NCBI RefSeq assembly: GCF_964340395.1
Contig: NC_135555.1
Location: 10,291,931-10,355,930 of the forward strand
Length of the DNA: 64,000 nucleotides
DNA from: Glandiceps talaboti
Taxonomy: Eukaryota; Hemichordata; Enteropneusta; Spengelidae
Direction: 5' to 3'
The position numbers were made by a program, and so were the translations under genes. The notes under the pieces were generated by a model, which worked only from the letters and a program-made list of their open reading frames with translations, did no database searches and was not told where the DNA came from. This document shows positions 24,332-36,940 of this stretch, one piece after another (the stretch's first letter is position 1; each line of letters opens with the position of its first letter).

Positions 24332-24463
24332 GTCTATCTGTCTATCTATCTATATATCTATCTGTCTATCTATCTATCAATCTAGCTATCTTTCACCATA
24401 ATTCATCATTCATTCATTCATTCATTCATTCATTCATTCATTCATTCATTCATTCATTCATTT
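24149..24463. repeat. Compound (TCTA)n / (TCTG)n and (ATTC)n microsatellites
   Basis: TCTA runs with TCTG and TAGC variants extend from 24149 to about 24393. A pure CATT run follows from about 24409 to 24463. Transitions between TCTA and TCTG are consistent with point mutations spread by slippage. Confidence 0.97.
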
Positions 24464-24997
24464 TATGAACCAACAGTTTGCCCCAATTAAGGTTTGGAAA
24501 AAGATAATTTAACTGCTATTTACAGAGCCGGTACGCAAATAAAAACACCATGACTGCTAGAATGATGGTAAAATAAGTAATCATTTAAAATGTTCCTAAA
24601 AATCACCAAACAACTCAGCATTTTGAAAATTGTCCATAGAGTTAAAAAAAAAAATGAGTCCTCAGAAAGGTTGATCAATTCTATGTGATATGTTAGTAAC
24701 AGTACTCCAAATTCCTACCTTGTGCAGAATGAGATTGGATTTATGAGTAATAGGATAGTTAATACTACAGATTATACCTCACGTAAGTCAAATTGAATAC
24801 ATATTCATTTATTTTTTGTGTTGACAAAAAAACATGTGTTTTGCTGGTAAACATTCCTGGAAAATTACCAAAGTTGATCTGAATACTCTGGAAAACTGAT
24901 TTTAAAAATTCCTGGAAAGTCCTGGAATTTTATTTAACTTTAAGTGTATAAACCATGAAAATCACTGAAATGCTTTCTATTAAAATTATTGATATAA
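24464..24997. other. Gene-free stretch, nothing recognised
   Basis: AT-rich sequence with a short A-run near 24645. A CTGGAAA motif recurs around 24856-24924 (ATTCCTGGAAA..CTGGAAAACTG..CCTGGAAAGTCCTGG), suggesting a small decayed tandem repeat. Confidence 0.45.
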
Positions 24998-25371
24998 AGA
25001 CATCTTAAAATGGCCATATGGATGAGGATTGGATATTTATTTTGGATTTTTAATTTATAAAACAATTTTATCATGGCTTCCTACTTGAAAAATCAATGTG
25101 AAACAACATTGACAGAGTATGTTTTTGTAACTCAATACATTGCAAAAAGCTATAAAGTGTGTAAAAGAAGTTTGTTATTATATGTACAATAAAAAACATT
25201 TTACACATTTTATTAATCTTTTGCAATTTTAATATTGAGTTACAAACATAGACTTGGCATATGTTGTTTCACATTGATTTTTCAAGTAGGAAGCTACTAT
25301 AAAATTGTTTTGTAAATTAAAAATCCAAAATAAATACCCAATCCTCATCCATATGGCCACTTTAAAGTCTA
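24998..25371. mobile_element. Fold-back element (MITE family 3), ~370 bp, arms ~170 bp
   Basis: The left arm begins CTTAAAATGGCCATATGGAT and the right arm ends with the inverted form ATCCATATGGCCACTTTAAAG. Pairing continues through GATTTTTAATTTA.AAAACAATTTTAT, CTACTTGAAAAATCAATGTG, GTTTGTAACTCAAT and TGTGTAAAA to a short centre near 25180. Almost the whole element is one large hairpin. A half copy lies at 46511-46700. Confidence 0.88.
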
Positions 25372-27177
25372 AGAACGGCAATTTTTGGTACTACTCTTTC
25401 ACCAAAGTAACAATTTAAAATTTAAAAAAACAACTGTTTAATATCTACAGAACAGTAGAAAGAGTTGGTCCTGAATAAAAGAATAATCCTGTGTAATCCA
25501 TGGCCAATCCATACCAATAATGTGAGAACCTGGGATTGAATTATGGGCCATTAAGCTTTGACTTGTGTATACAAATTATCTTGGTATACTTATGTAATAA
25601 ACACGAAATAGAAGGAGAAAAAAAAATATGAAGCACAAAATTCAGAATTTTAGGTTTGAAAATAAAAATAAATTGTAAATATGTAATATTGTGATTTTCT
25701 TGAATATATCATTGATATGGTCACATGAAATTACATAGGAATTTGTAGACATTATGTAGTGTATTATTTATTATAAAACAAGGGATCAACATTTTTTCAA
25801 AATAAAAATACAATTTTGAAAGAAAATGAGCAAAAACTGGGAGAGAAAACTGAACAAGTATAGTTTTAAACATTCGCGTCATGACTCTCCGTTTTATGGC
25901 GAGTTGGTCAAGGTTGTCTTTAAATTAGTTGTCGTTTAATTTAGGGAATGAGATGACCTGGCTATGGTAGTATTTGTTTGTCATCAATTGTTGACTTTTA
26001 CTCCTCTTTATTGAAGTGTACCAACTACAGATTGTCATCTGATAGCTTGATATGTGAATGTAAAGCCATCTAATTCTGCTTGCAGACAAATTTGTATTTA
26101 GGCGGGACTCAATTCTGACTGTCAAGAAGTGAGGGATAACGGATGATCGTACAGACAGTTTGGGTCGCAGTGTAAATCTTCATTTTTTTATACCAGAAAT
26201 TCTTGAAATTAATGACTCCCCGAGACTAAATTTTATACACTTCAAGTTGGTACATTTTATACAACGCATCGGTTACAAAATGCCTTATAACAGATTTTCC
26301 ATTTTCCACTCCTTCGTGAAACAAGTGAAAATTTGCCTTGATGAAAATCTCCTCATTTAGAGTTTAACTCTCTATATGCTATTGGATAAGTCTTCAGTAG
26401 TGAGTGAGTTCACAGCCATGCAATAATTGACAATATCACACCCTTGCTGGAACAGTAAAAATCCAAAAATAGTGCATTTGAAAACTTGACATGTGGATCT
26501 GCTCTGAGAATATATTTGCTTAAGTTCAGTCATTGTATTAGTAAACTAACAGATATTCACCTAATCGTAATGTATATTTGAAAATATGAGAATTTACAGT
26601 CTTTTTCTCAATATCCTCAGCCATACAGATGACTTCCCTTTAAAAGTAACCACGTACGTTCATCGTACAATGTACCTAACTTGGGTTATACCCAATATTC
26701 TGGCCGATAAGATTAATCTGAAGTGGGTACAATTACAGTACGATGGGTCCAACATTTGTTATTTATTTACTCCAGTAATCATTGTCAAATTTCAAAAAGG
26801 ATACAATTTCTACTTATCTGTACAGACATGGATACGTATGCCATTATCGCAGATATAATTTCTTAGTAAATTTTTGTCCTGTTGGAAAAGTTTCACCAAA
26901 AAGGTACTTAACAATTCAGCATATGCAGGAATGTAGAAAATTTTGTGACAAAGGAAAAATGTTTTGATAGGTGATATTTGAATGTGGTTGCAGCGAGGGG
27001 GTAGGGGTATTTTTTTGCATTTTCCGGCTATTTTGTACATCCTGATATGATGAAATTCTACCCATTCTCTTTCAAGATGACAATATTTTGATTAATTTTT
27101 AGCATAATGTCTAAATGATGACGTCTGATACTTCATCATTATTGCTATCTGAAGACCCAGGTGATTTGACCACTGTA

Positions 27178-27216
27178 TGCTAATTAACATCAAATAATTA
27201 ATCAATTAATTTATTG
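27178..27216. promoter_or_regulatory. Cluster of homeodomain-type TAAT/ATTA sites
   Basis: GCTAATTAACATCAAATAAT and ATCAATTAATTTATTG place about five TAAT/ATTA cores in 40 bases, including ATCAATTAA and TTTATTG variants seen in PBX/HOX-type sites. The AT-rich background makes chance possible. Confidence 0.25.
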
Positions 27217-28029
27217 TCAGTAGAAGATAAGGTCAAGGTAGATAGATCAAGTGTCAAGATCTCATCAAATTTATCAAATCTCTGACAGTATTCTCTCATT
27301 TGGCTCGTTGGATGATATTCAAAATGGGGGAATTTTTGGTCTGTTTAAGGTTTTAGTTTCAAGTGAAAATAACTCACAGAAATTGCACGAATCTTCTGCA
27401 AGAAATGGATACTTGTAAAGAGCCTTCAAAGAATCACAAATCTTCTCCAAAGACGTCCATTTATTTCTTAAATCTATTTATTTAAAAAAAAAAGTACATG
27501 TGTGAAAGGGCCCATAGAATTACTACTGTTCTGCAAAAATTGAAATGACTTGCCAATGTCTAAGTCTTTTCTACTAAAATGTTTTCTTTTTCATAAATTT
27601 TACTCATTGAAAAATACACCAAACTATTACCTCAACTGGCTCATTGGGTCTTTAAAACAGCTGAATTAATTGCCTGTTAGTGTATCATCAATGGTACCAT
27701 GTGCATTGAATTGATGTCCATGTGTAAACAGTATTAGCATTTGTTTAGACAATTTTAACATTTGTCAACAAATTTTAATTTTTGTTTTGTGTTGATACAG
27801 TGATTATAGGATTTAAAATACCACAATATATCAACAAATAAGTCAAATAGCAGAAACAAAATTATCAAAAAAATTTTACTTACAAGGGTACTGGATACTG
27901 GAAACTGTGGTTGTAAATAAGTGACTTCTTAATGTTATCAGCCAAATAACCAAGTTTAATGCCTTGCATTCAATTCTCCCTGTATTTTTCCAAGTTTGAA
28001 TTCTCACAATCAGATATTACAATATTTGA

Positions 28030-28260
28030 GTAAGTGGTCTGGGCCCCTTCCAGTTGCCAAGACAACAGATGTGTCGGTCAAGGAACGCTGTTAATGGAAA
28101 ATAAATGGCGTGACCTTAAGAAGGACATTACATCACATGTCTGCCATTTTTGCTGACTCAGCTACTTTGCAAAGTATGTAAGGTCGCCATTGGTCAGGGA
28201 CACCAGCTGTTGTCGTGGCAACACAAAATTGGTCACGCGCAATGTTGAGTATAATGGCAT
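28030..28260. promoter_or_regulatory. Candidate conserved regulatory segment with a MARE-like site
   Basis: TGCTGACTCAGC at 28151-28162 matches 12 of 13 bases of the Maf recognition element (TGCTGASTCAGCA). X-box-like GTTGCCAAGACAAC (from about 28045) and GTTGTCGTGGCAAC (from about 28192), each with one mismatch to the RFX consensus, lie on either side. The segment has more balanced composition than its surroundings. Confidence 0.3.
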
Positions 28261-29149
28261 GAAATTGGCGAAGGGTTGGTACTTAAAAGAATATTAGTGT
28301 TGCATATATAAAATTACCACTCTGAGAGATCTAATCACGCAAACTGGGGTAGTTGTGACCCCACATTACATGCTTTGCACAAGATATGATGGCCTCATTG
28401 GTAAAGCAGCTTGTGTATAAACTTGTAGACTATGATGGTATACATATTTAGATCATGCAAAATATGATATATGTCACGACTGCACTCACTCACAAAATTC
28501 TCATAAATTATTTACTTACCTAGCCAGATGGCAAACATGTGAGGGTCCTCTCTAAGTAAATTCTATATATAAGGCCTTTATTTGTAATAGTTACATTTTT
28601 TTTCTCTCTATATATTTCTGATTAGCTGTGCCCATTATTTTTTTTAACAATCCACCATAGCAAAGATGTTTCCAGTTGTAACAATTCACACAGGGGAAAA
28701 TTAAGTGTTGTTGTTTTTGTTTTTGTTTTTGTTTTGTTTGCTTTGAATGATCTTGGAGAAATATTGAAACAGTTCATATGTCTTTGTAAATCACTACAAC
28801 ATGAATTTGACCTTTGACCTTTATTTCACTTTATGACATATATTATATATATCACATATGAACTGACTTTCTTTAAACGTTTTAGTCAAGATTACAAGAA
28901 AGAAAACTAAGTTTTTAGTGAATGAAATTTCTCTCAACACTATTTACTTCTGAGTCAGTGGTTTGATGTCCTAGTACAAAACATACCATACTGTTTGGCA
29001 TACCTCTCTTTGTTTTACTTTCACATTATTAAAAGTTTGAATCATAAACAAATTAACAAACTTTTAATCTCTCTTCTGCCCCCTCCAAACACACCTTACA
29101 TTTACAAATGCACATCCATATAGACACACAAAACACATACATTCACATG

Positions 29150-29150
29150 C

Positions 29151-29183
<33 letters not shown>

Positions 29184-29234
29184 TAGATAGATAGATAGAA
29201 AAACAGACAAGCAGGCAGACAGACAGTCTTGAAC

Positions 29235-29280
<46 letters not shown>

Positions 29281-29301
29281 AAAACAGACAAGCAGTCAGG
29301 C

Positions 29302-29338
<37 letters not shown>

Positions 29339-29342
29339 GCCA
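29150..29342. repeat. (CAGA)n microsatellite with internal duplication
   Basis: CAGA and GATA runs contain AAAACAGACAAGCAG twice (about 29200 and 29281), showing a block duplication of roughly 80 bases. Open frames at 29064-29558 on both strands are repeat translations. Confidence 0.95.
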
Positions 29343-32300
29343 AACAGACCAACATGTACCATGACCATACAGCTTGACTGCATGATCATAAATTCACTCA
29401 TACTTTTACAAAAAGTTTGTTCAAAACAAATCTTCATTGATCCTCCACTTAGTAAAATCATCATATTTTATCCATTTGTCATTAATATTGAAAAAGGAGC
29501 TTGTCTATATTTATTATTTCAACCCATTTTTTTTTCTAAGGATTATTTTTGTAGGTAATCATACAAAACACTAATTTCATATTAGATGAGTTAGTGTATG
29601 ATGTTTGTATGCATTAGCTATGTTGTATGTCTACACAATTCCTTCCCTAGGAAGTACATTGCTCTCAAACTCAGCAGTCTGGCTGTTGTCAGAATAATAA
29701 CATTTTTTTTTTGTAAAAATCAGAAATTTATGGCACTCCTGAGGTAGTTCATCCGCAATGCTGATTATCATGACCAGGTGTTTTCATCAGAATTATCATG
29801 TGCCTACACACTGTCATGTGCATGATGAATGGTTTATGACTTCAAACTCGATCTCAAAATTGAACAACTTTAAATCAACAGGGAAATATCAGTCAAAGCA
29901 AAGAGTATATTGTGATTTATGGTGATGACTACAAAATTACAAAACTACAACCCACGAATAGTATATAGATTGTGTAATATATGGTTTTTATATTAAATTC
30001 ATAAAAAAGATGTTAGCATAAAAATATATGTATTCTGAGAAAAATTAATAACAGAAGATGTTCTGGGGTCAAAGTAGTTGTTAATTACGTGACAAATATC
30101 GTTTGATTTCGTAACTTTTATTTTACGAGAATAAAATTCAAAATTGGAGCATCAGGAGTAACCTATAGGTTGTAAATACCTGTAAATGATGTGACAATGA
30201 GTTATGATAGGGCAATAGTCCATATATGAATATCTTTCCATTTAATTTTATATTGACGTAAATAATTATTTTATTACTCAGAAATGTATTTAAAGGGAAA
30301 AAGTCCAGTCAGGCTTATTTCAACAGGTTTGTGCTCATCTTTCTTCTGATATTCTAAATGTATTTAAGTTGAGGTAAGGTATTCATGATGTCATCACCAG
30401 TGGTTTTCCCATAATCCCTTGCAGGAAATCCCCAAAATGACTGAATACATGTCAAGTGCTGTAGGGCTTCTTTACAAGATTTCAAAGTTTAGCAAATTAG
30501 GGAAAAGCTATTTTATCACCCAAAATCATACACTTAGATAGGGTTTGATCACTTGGCTTACCAAATGTCGATCTACTGTAGATGAAATTTGTCTGCAGTA
30601 GATCTCATTTTTGTCTACAGTAGATGAAAACTCGACAAGACACTTCATCTACCAAGTTCTCAAGGCACTACTTCATCCACAGTTGATGAAGTTTCATCTA
30701 CAGTAGATGAGATTTCGTCTCCTAACTGGCTCTACATCTACATTTCATTGACAAGCTTATAGCCTTCATCTACAATTGGCAATCATACATGCCTCGATCA
30801 GTGAACACAAAACTAAAAGTACACCGTTCTAGTTACAGCTATACCTATACTCACTGTTCAAAACAGATTACAACTTACACAAGTAAAGAAATATAAATGG
30901 ACACATCACTAAAGCCCCATGAATTGATAGCATACGAAAGCTTGGCTTAAAAGCGCAGTGTTTGATATATGGTAATAATCAGGCATTAATTTGACAAGAT
31001 GAAATTATACAATGTTTGTATTGCCAGAATAAATTGTTATGAACAAAGAAAGACTGAGGTTTTTGTACTTATAATCTCCTTGATATATCACCTTTTGATT
31101 CAGTATGTAAATAAGGTACACAATAAAAAGTACAGCTGTAATGAATAGGTATGGGCAGGAAGAGTGGGGACATTGTACTCTGAAAGTTATACATATCTTA
31201 CGAACGTTGTAATATTAACATCCTGGAGATTTCTGTGGGAAATCAACATGTGCTAATCTTTTCTTATCGTCATTGTTATATGTAAATACTAAATTTATGT
31301 ACTTATCGTTATTCCCGAGACCTTATCACAGACAAACATCTCCGTGGAAGGATATACTATTATGTGCTGTAGAAATACAGAAAATTGGGTGGTCTCAGCA
31401 AACAGACTGATATTTTTCATAATAAAAGTAATGAACCATTGAGAAATGATAGAACAATAAAGTTTAACAAGTTTTAGATAATGAATTCATATTTTTGTGG
31501 GTGCTATGCCAGGGATGTAGATAAGGACTTCAAGAGCAAAAACAACTGCCTACTTCTCAATGTTTTGCTGGCTACTTTTTTTAAAGAATTTGACAAAAAT
31601 TCTGTTTCAATCAGTGTACTTTCATTGTTAGGCAAATGATGGGTCTCCTTTGTAGATGTTTGCCACCTACTTGTTACATTTGACCAGCTACTTTTAAAGT
31701 TAGTGATGTCACTGTATGCAGGCAAGTTTTTTCTGCAAACCAATCTATCTTCATATTAAGTTCCCCAGGTCTTTCACCCTAAAGTAGGTACGCACTCACA
31801 ACGTGTTGTCATGACAGCCTCAAATTGCCATGGTACTATAAACAGAAATATCATCATGAGACTTCAACAGATATGGATCAGACACACACTACAGTCAATC
31901 AATCTTATTGTTGTCCAGACTCAAAGCATCTCTAGGTTATGTGCCACACTGTCTGGTTTCTATGCAGATTACACGGTCAGATATCTATCATAACTTTCCA
32001 ATTTCTGAAAGTGATTTTCAAGTGAAGCGAGTCACCTGAGTGGCTAATGTAATGTCATCATACTCAATATCCATTTACGAAACTGAAAACGCAGAAAACA
32101 TGTTCCTAATTGCTATCATCAATGTTTACATTGAAATCAATTACATATTTCTTAACACAAAATGGTTGCCACGACAGCCAAATGGTTGCCATGGCTCTTG
32201 TTGATACATCGCCGTGGATTGTAAACTCATGGCAATGTGAAAACAATATCGATTTCAAAATTTTTACAGTTATGGTTTTAAGAAAACAATATTCTATCAG

Positions 32301-34720
32301 CTTTAAGGTAATTTTTTCAATTGGAGGACTACTTTATCATTACAAAATGTCAAAAACTCTACTATTAAAGTAGATCTGTAATAAAGATATGTAAAATACT
32401 TCATTACATATGCAAATTAGCTGTTTGATATGCAACAAAACTGTTAAACACTATGATATAGTCAAGAAATCTTCTGAGAGAGACAATTTTAGAGGTAAAT
32501 AGCTGAAACAGTTTGAGAGATTGTAAGAAAAAGTACTGGAGTTGGAACAAGTTCAATTTCAGTATTTTCTATGTAATTATTCAAAGTTTGGAGAAGTATA
32601 GGTAAGAATTGGAGGAGGAGAAATTTTTCTGATAACAACTTTAAAAAGTGAAAAATAGCCAAGAAGTTCTCAAAAAGAAGACATCTGAAGTAATTCAAAT
32701 ATTCTGTTGACACTTGTAAATACTCATAGATTTTCATAGAATTTCTCTGTTATACCTAAACAATATATAATTAATTAATTTTTCATCATATGACAGGACT
32801 GTTTTGAAATAGGCACAATCATTTACGATTTTTTTGATGTATTTTGTTTGGTGTCGAAATATTATTATGTTAAAACTACTATTGCATGTTGAACCACAAG
32901 GTGTAAAGCAAGTGACAGCAGAATAAACATGTATTTATGACATAATTTTGGGGGTATATATGTAGAAAATTTTAATTATTGAATTACAACGCTGTTTAAC
33001 ATATTTTTCAAATAGAAGAACAGTAAAAATATATTCTGTATATCACACGAAAAATTATGGTTTATGCAAATTTTGAGTTTGTCTTATGTATGGATATGCA
33101 AATTAGCACTAATGATATGCAAATATTCATAAATCTAACTAATTGCTAAAAAAAGAATTTGTTTTCCCTTTATTCAATTAAAAATGCTTAGGGAAAAAAC
33201 ATACCAATAACATTAGAGTTTCATTGGTGAAAAAATTAATGCATCATACATATATGTAATTATGTAAATGAGAGACTTCACCTTAATACCGCCATACTGT
33301 GCTTGACTTTAACATAATGACATACGTGCACAAAGTTTGATTTACATGTTGTAGAGGGAAACCGTTTACAAACTTTGCAAATGTTAGTCAACATCTCCAC
33401 TTAAAGAGATCAATTATTCCACTTAGTGAAACCTGTGTGAAATTAATGGATAAAAAATGCATACATCAGCACAGGTGTGGATCCCTCTTGGGAGGTTATC
33501 TTTGTTTCAGACTTGATATTTTTAGATTTGATGTAATCTTGGCTAACACTATATCAGTGTGTTTTGGAATTGATCAATACTTAGAATGACACATTACATT
33601 ACATGTACCATATATGTTGCTATAAAGTAGATCCAAGTGTTAGCGGGATTTCAGTTGACATTTATAAGTACAAAAGTGGTAACCTTAATCATATGTCTGT
33701 GAATTTTAGTGTACTGTATATAAAGCTATCAATCACTATCAGAGATACCGGTATACATAAGCTAGAAATACATGTAGGTGAGACAGCAGAGATAAAAAAT
33801 TTTCAGCTTTTTTATTGTTACAAAAATTCATGTCTCTATTGTATTAAAAATTCCTTTATTTTATTGTATATTTTTTCACTTAATCAGAATTCAGTATGTT
33901 ACTTCTTACTAAAGCTAGATTCGCTATAACTTTTTTGTTATTTTTCATTAATTTTTGTCATTCGGAAAATACACCAAAAACATATTCTCTTCCTTCAATA
34001 GCTAAATAACTTTTGTATTAGATATATTTGTACACACTGGCTTGTACACTCAGACTGTATGAATAAATATTTCATATCCTTTACTTTTTTGTCAAAAAAT
34101 TATGAATTTTAGGGGACGGGGTTTGGTCACAAGGTAATTATAACATACTTTACAAATCAAACAAATAAATTGAAAATAATTAAAATTTATGAAAATGTAT
34201 AGTTCTACTAATATAGCCATTTTCTGGAACTTTTAAAACTAATAGTAAAAAATTCCAAGTATTGCTACCCTTGTCAACAAGTAAACAATTAGAAAGTAGA
34301 ATACCTCTTTATTTTAAAAAGTAATTCTGTTAATTATTTTTTTAAATTTTTTTTAAAAGATTTTTATGTAGAAAGTAATTCTGTTTATGGTTTGCTTCCT
34401 ATTTTAATACATTGTCATTCATAGAACTATGTTTCTATTTGATTGACATATTTTTTTGTCTGTTGCAAATATCCACCTGGGAGACAAAATATATGCATGA
34501 ATACAGAATATAAAATACAGTTAACAGTTTAACTTTTTCATTATTACAACTATTTCTATTAAAATTTCACAGTATAGTTACCATTATTCTTTAACTATTT
34601 ATCCGCAAAAATTAATAAAATATAGGAAAAACTCGAAGCAATAGAAATTCCAATGAATTTATTGACTTTTGTTTATAGAAACATTTCTTTACTCAGAAAC
34701 ACAAACTTGAATGAATCAGT
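29343..34720. other. Gene-free stretch, mostly AT-rich unique DNA
   Basis: No recognisable exon is seen. A minus-strand frame at 31504-31743 has no family I can name and sits in sequence with repeated GCTACTTTT phrases, so it may be a decayed repeat. Exact octamers ATGCAAAT occur at 32410, 33064, 33096 and 33117. Open frames at 32110-32373, 32489-32737 and 33603-33929 look spurious. Confidence 0.5.
30565..30780. repeat. Cluster of TCATCTACNGTAGATGA palindromes
   Basis: ATCTACTGTAGAT (30571), GTCTACAGTAGATGA (30613), TTCATCCACAGTTGATGAA (30672) and TTCATCTACAGTAGATGAG (30693) are self-complementary around one centre base. Half-copies such as CTTCATCTAC occur at 30641 and 30763. At least four palindromes and several half-palindromes lie within about 215 bases. 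Confidence 0.8.
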
Positions 34721-34890
34721 GTGATCACCATAGCAACAATAGATAGCCACAGTATGCAAATTAATGTCACATGAGCCACAATATGCTAATTAAATGTAGG
34801 TGTGACCATAGCAACAGTAAATGACCATAGTATGCAAAATGGGTGTTAACCTAGCAACAATAGAATGGCTGTAGTAGGAAAATAAGGGGT
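34721..34890 (+). repeat. Three diverged units, each with an X-box-like CATAGCAAC motif
   Basis: ATCACCATAGCAAC (34724), GTGACCATAGCAAC (34802) and GTTAACCTAGCAAC (34845) head successive segments. Each is followed by ATAG..GCC/GACC and an AGTATGCAAA or AATATGCTAA phrase. The middle one is an exact match to the RFX consensus GTNRCCNNRGYAAC; the others have one mismatch each. An octamer ATGCAAAT lies at 34754. Confidence 0.6.
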
Positions 34891-36240
34891 CCAAATTATT
34901 TTGTGTAAGAGTCACATTTTGATATGAATTCCACTGTTTTCAGGAACAGAAGCAAGATCTAAGGTTTAAAAAGTCCTTTCAAATGTAAAATTGAATGAGC
35001 CTCAGGCTTTACCAAATTGATTTTGTCCTTTCAAACATTGCTAAAGACTCATAATCCAACAGACATGCTTCGGATAAATTCATCATTTCATCAAAAGACA
35101 TTTTAACATTGAAAAATTGTAAAGAATGTTTGGTTAACTTAAAGACAGCCGTAACATTGACAATATGACCGACATATACAATGGAAACTGTCTAAGTGTC
35201 ATTCACCATCAAAACTCACTAATCTGTCAACTCTAGGGTCAAGGGTCAAATGTTTGAAATTTACTTTTGCACCAATAAGTATTTTTGTAGCCATTAAAAA
35301 AATACCAGGTTGCAGTTTCAAAAGTTTAGGGAAATTGTAAATTTTGTTGAATGTCATTATACCAGGTTATTCAAATCTCACTTGTTATCAGTAGACTTCA
35401 TATGATTGTCATCCAAGGCTACTAAAAATACACTATTCTGCTATCGAAAACATGAATAGCGCCCTCTCTACCCTCCTCTCCGTATGTCACCATTATCATT
35501 ACCATGGCGACAGTGTGCTCATATTTGTTTTGTATGGTCAAAACTTCATAATAGTAAGTCAGTCACTTGGTCATACAAAGAAAATAACCATTTTGTCTAT
35601 TAGATACCGTTATGATTGTTTTCTTATATACATTTCTAAACTCATTTTGGTCTGAGAATTATCAAATGGTAATTTCTACGAGAGGGTTGGTTATTGCCTG
35701 AGAAATGTTCTTCCGCAGTTCAGATGTTTTCAAATCAGTGCAAACTCTCAGATTCATTGCAGTTACTGAGAAACAAGTATCAAATTAGTCTAACGAGATT
35801 TCAGACTTTGTGAGAAAGTCAGTGTCAGTTGAAAATTAAACCCCAATCTGTGAACCATATGAACAAGATCAGGAAGTAAATCTCGTAAATTAATTTGCAC
35901 CGTGTTGGTCATCCATCACTGTCTAAAATCGTAGGCGACAAATACCCTGATCTTGTCAATTACATAACATCTTTATTTATATAAATCACTTCATTAGAAG
36001 TAAAAACGATCATTTAATGAAAGTTCTTATCAGTAAAACGAATTAATCAGAAGACATATTGTTCCATAGTGGCTTAATGTACAGTTTTTCAACTCAAAAG
36101 ATCATGGCTCTTTTTTTCCCACTTTTATATTTCCAAGTATCATTATATAGCGAAGCCTGCACAGATTCTTGTATTATAGATGCAATTCTACTGGTCAGCT
36201 CAAACTCAGTACCAATTAAGAGGAAAAAACCTTAATCATT
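34891..36240. other. Gene-free stretch, nothing recognised
   Basis: No recognisable exon, RNA gene or repeat. A small open frame at 35452-35655 has no domain. Confidence 0.5.
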
Positions 36241-36800
36241 GTCTCCAAGGACCTTTTCCTTGTGTGGTTACCATGACAACGTGATGGTCTGAATTCCCTC
36301 CTTGTCAATTTCCATCTTGATGCCATGGATATGCTGGAAAATAACTTTAGGGCTGCACATGCATATAATATTTTCCATAAGGTTTTGGTCAGATGTGCTG
36401 TCACAGGTTTGCAGATCTGCTGGAGGTTGACGGTTTGCATGTGCCTAGGGCTGAAAAAAGCACCTTCAGGAAATCGTTTATCCCGTTGGCTGTTGCTGTT
36501 TTAAATATGAACATGTCTAAATCACTCACAGGGGGGCAGGGCTCCGACCTCATGTACTCGAAATTGTTAGCTAGTTACTAATATTAGAAGGACTGTTTAG
36601 TACAATGTGCAATTGTAGTGTGTTCTATTCTGTTTGTTTTGGTACTCATTTGCCTTTGTAAGTAGTTTCGTTGCTTTTATCGCCTGGTGCCCAAGGCAAA
36701 ATTCCATGTTTTACTTTAGTGGATGATAATAGTATATATTATCTTTGATTTTATCTATTAGATGGGTAAAGCTGTTGCATGTGACAAATAAACGCGAGTT
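36240..36800 (+). mobile_element. 3' remnant of a non-LTR retrotransposon
   Basis: The frame at 36393-36581 encodes HVPRAEKSTFRKSFIPLAVA, which resembles the extreme C-terminus of reverse-transcriptase ORFs in many animal LINE elements (VPR.....F..SFIP.AI..WN). A stop at 36378 and the lack of any RT catalytic motif upstream show a 5'-truncated, decayed copy. About 200 bases of 3' untranslated sequence end with CAAATAAACG near 36783, a possible polyadenylation signal. The left boundary is approximate. Assignment rests on one motif, so the clade cannot be named. Confidence 0.55.
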
Positions 36801-36940
36801 TTCATGTCATGACTCAAGGAATTACATTTCTGAGTGTCACCTATTTGGTTTTCAAAACAAAGCTCAAAAAAAAAGATTTTGAAATGCATACAATGAATGT
36901 AAAGTTTTAGTTGAATTACACAGAAACTAGATGTATATGA

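Larger units (their letters stand above)
25372..29149. other. Gene-free stretch with two motif-rich segments
   Basis: No recognisable exon is seen. Open frames at 26160-26360, 26586-26858 and 26782-26967 have no domain. Positions 27178-27216 and 28030-28260 stand out as motif-dense, non-repetitive DNA and are described separately. A GTTTTT short repeat lies at 28712-28740. Confidence 0.5.

Noticed and set aside
29064-29558. Open frames of up to 120 codons on both strands
   Set aside because: Translations of the 29.2-kb CAGA microsatellite and its flanks.
31504-31743. 79-codon minus frame, Ser/Thr/Lys-rich
   Set aside because: It lies over repeated CTACTTTT/GCCACCTACTTG phrases and looks like a decayed repeat rather than a gene; no family recognised.
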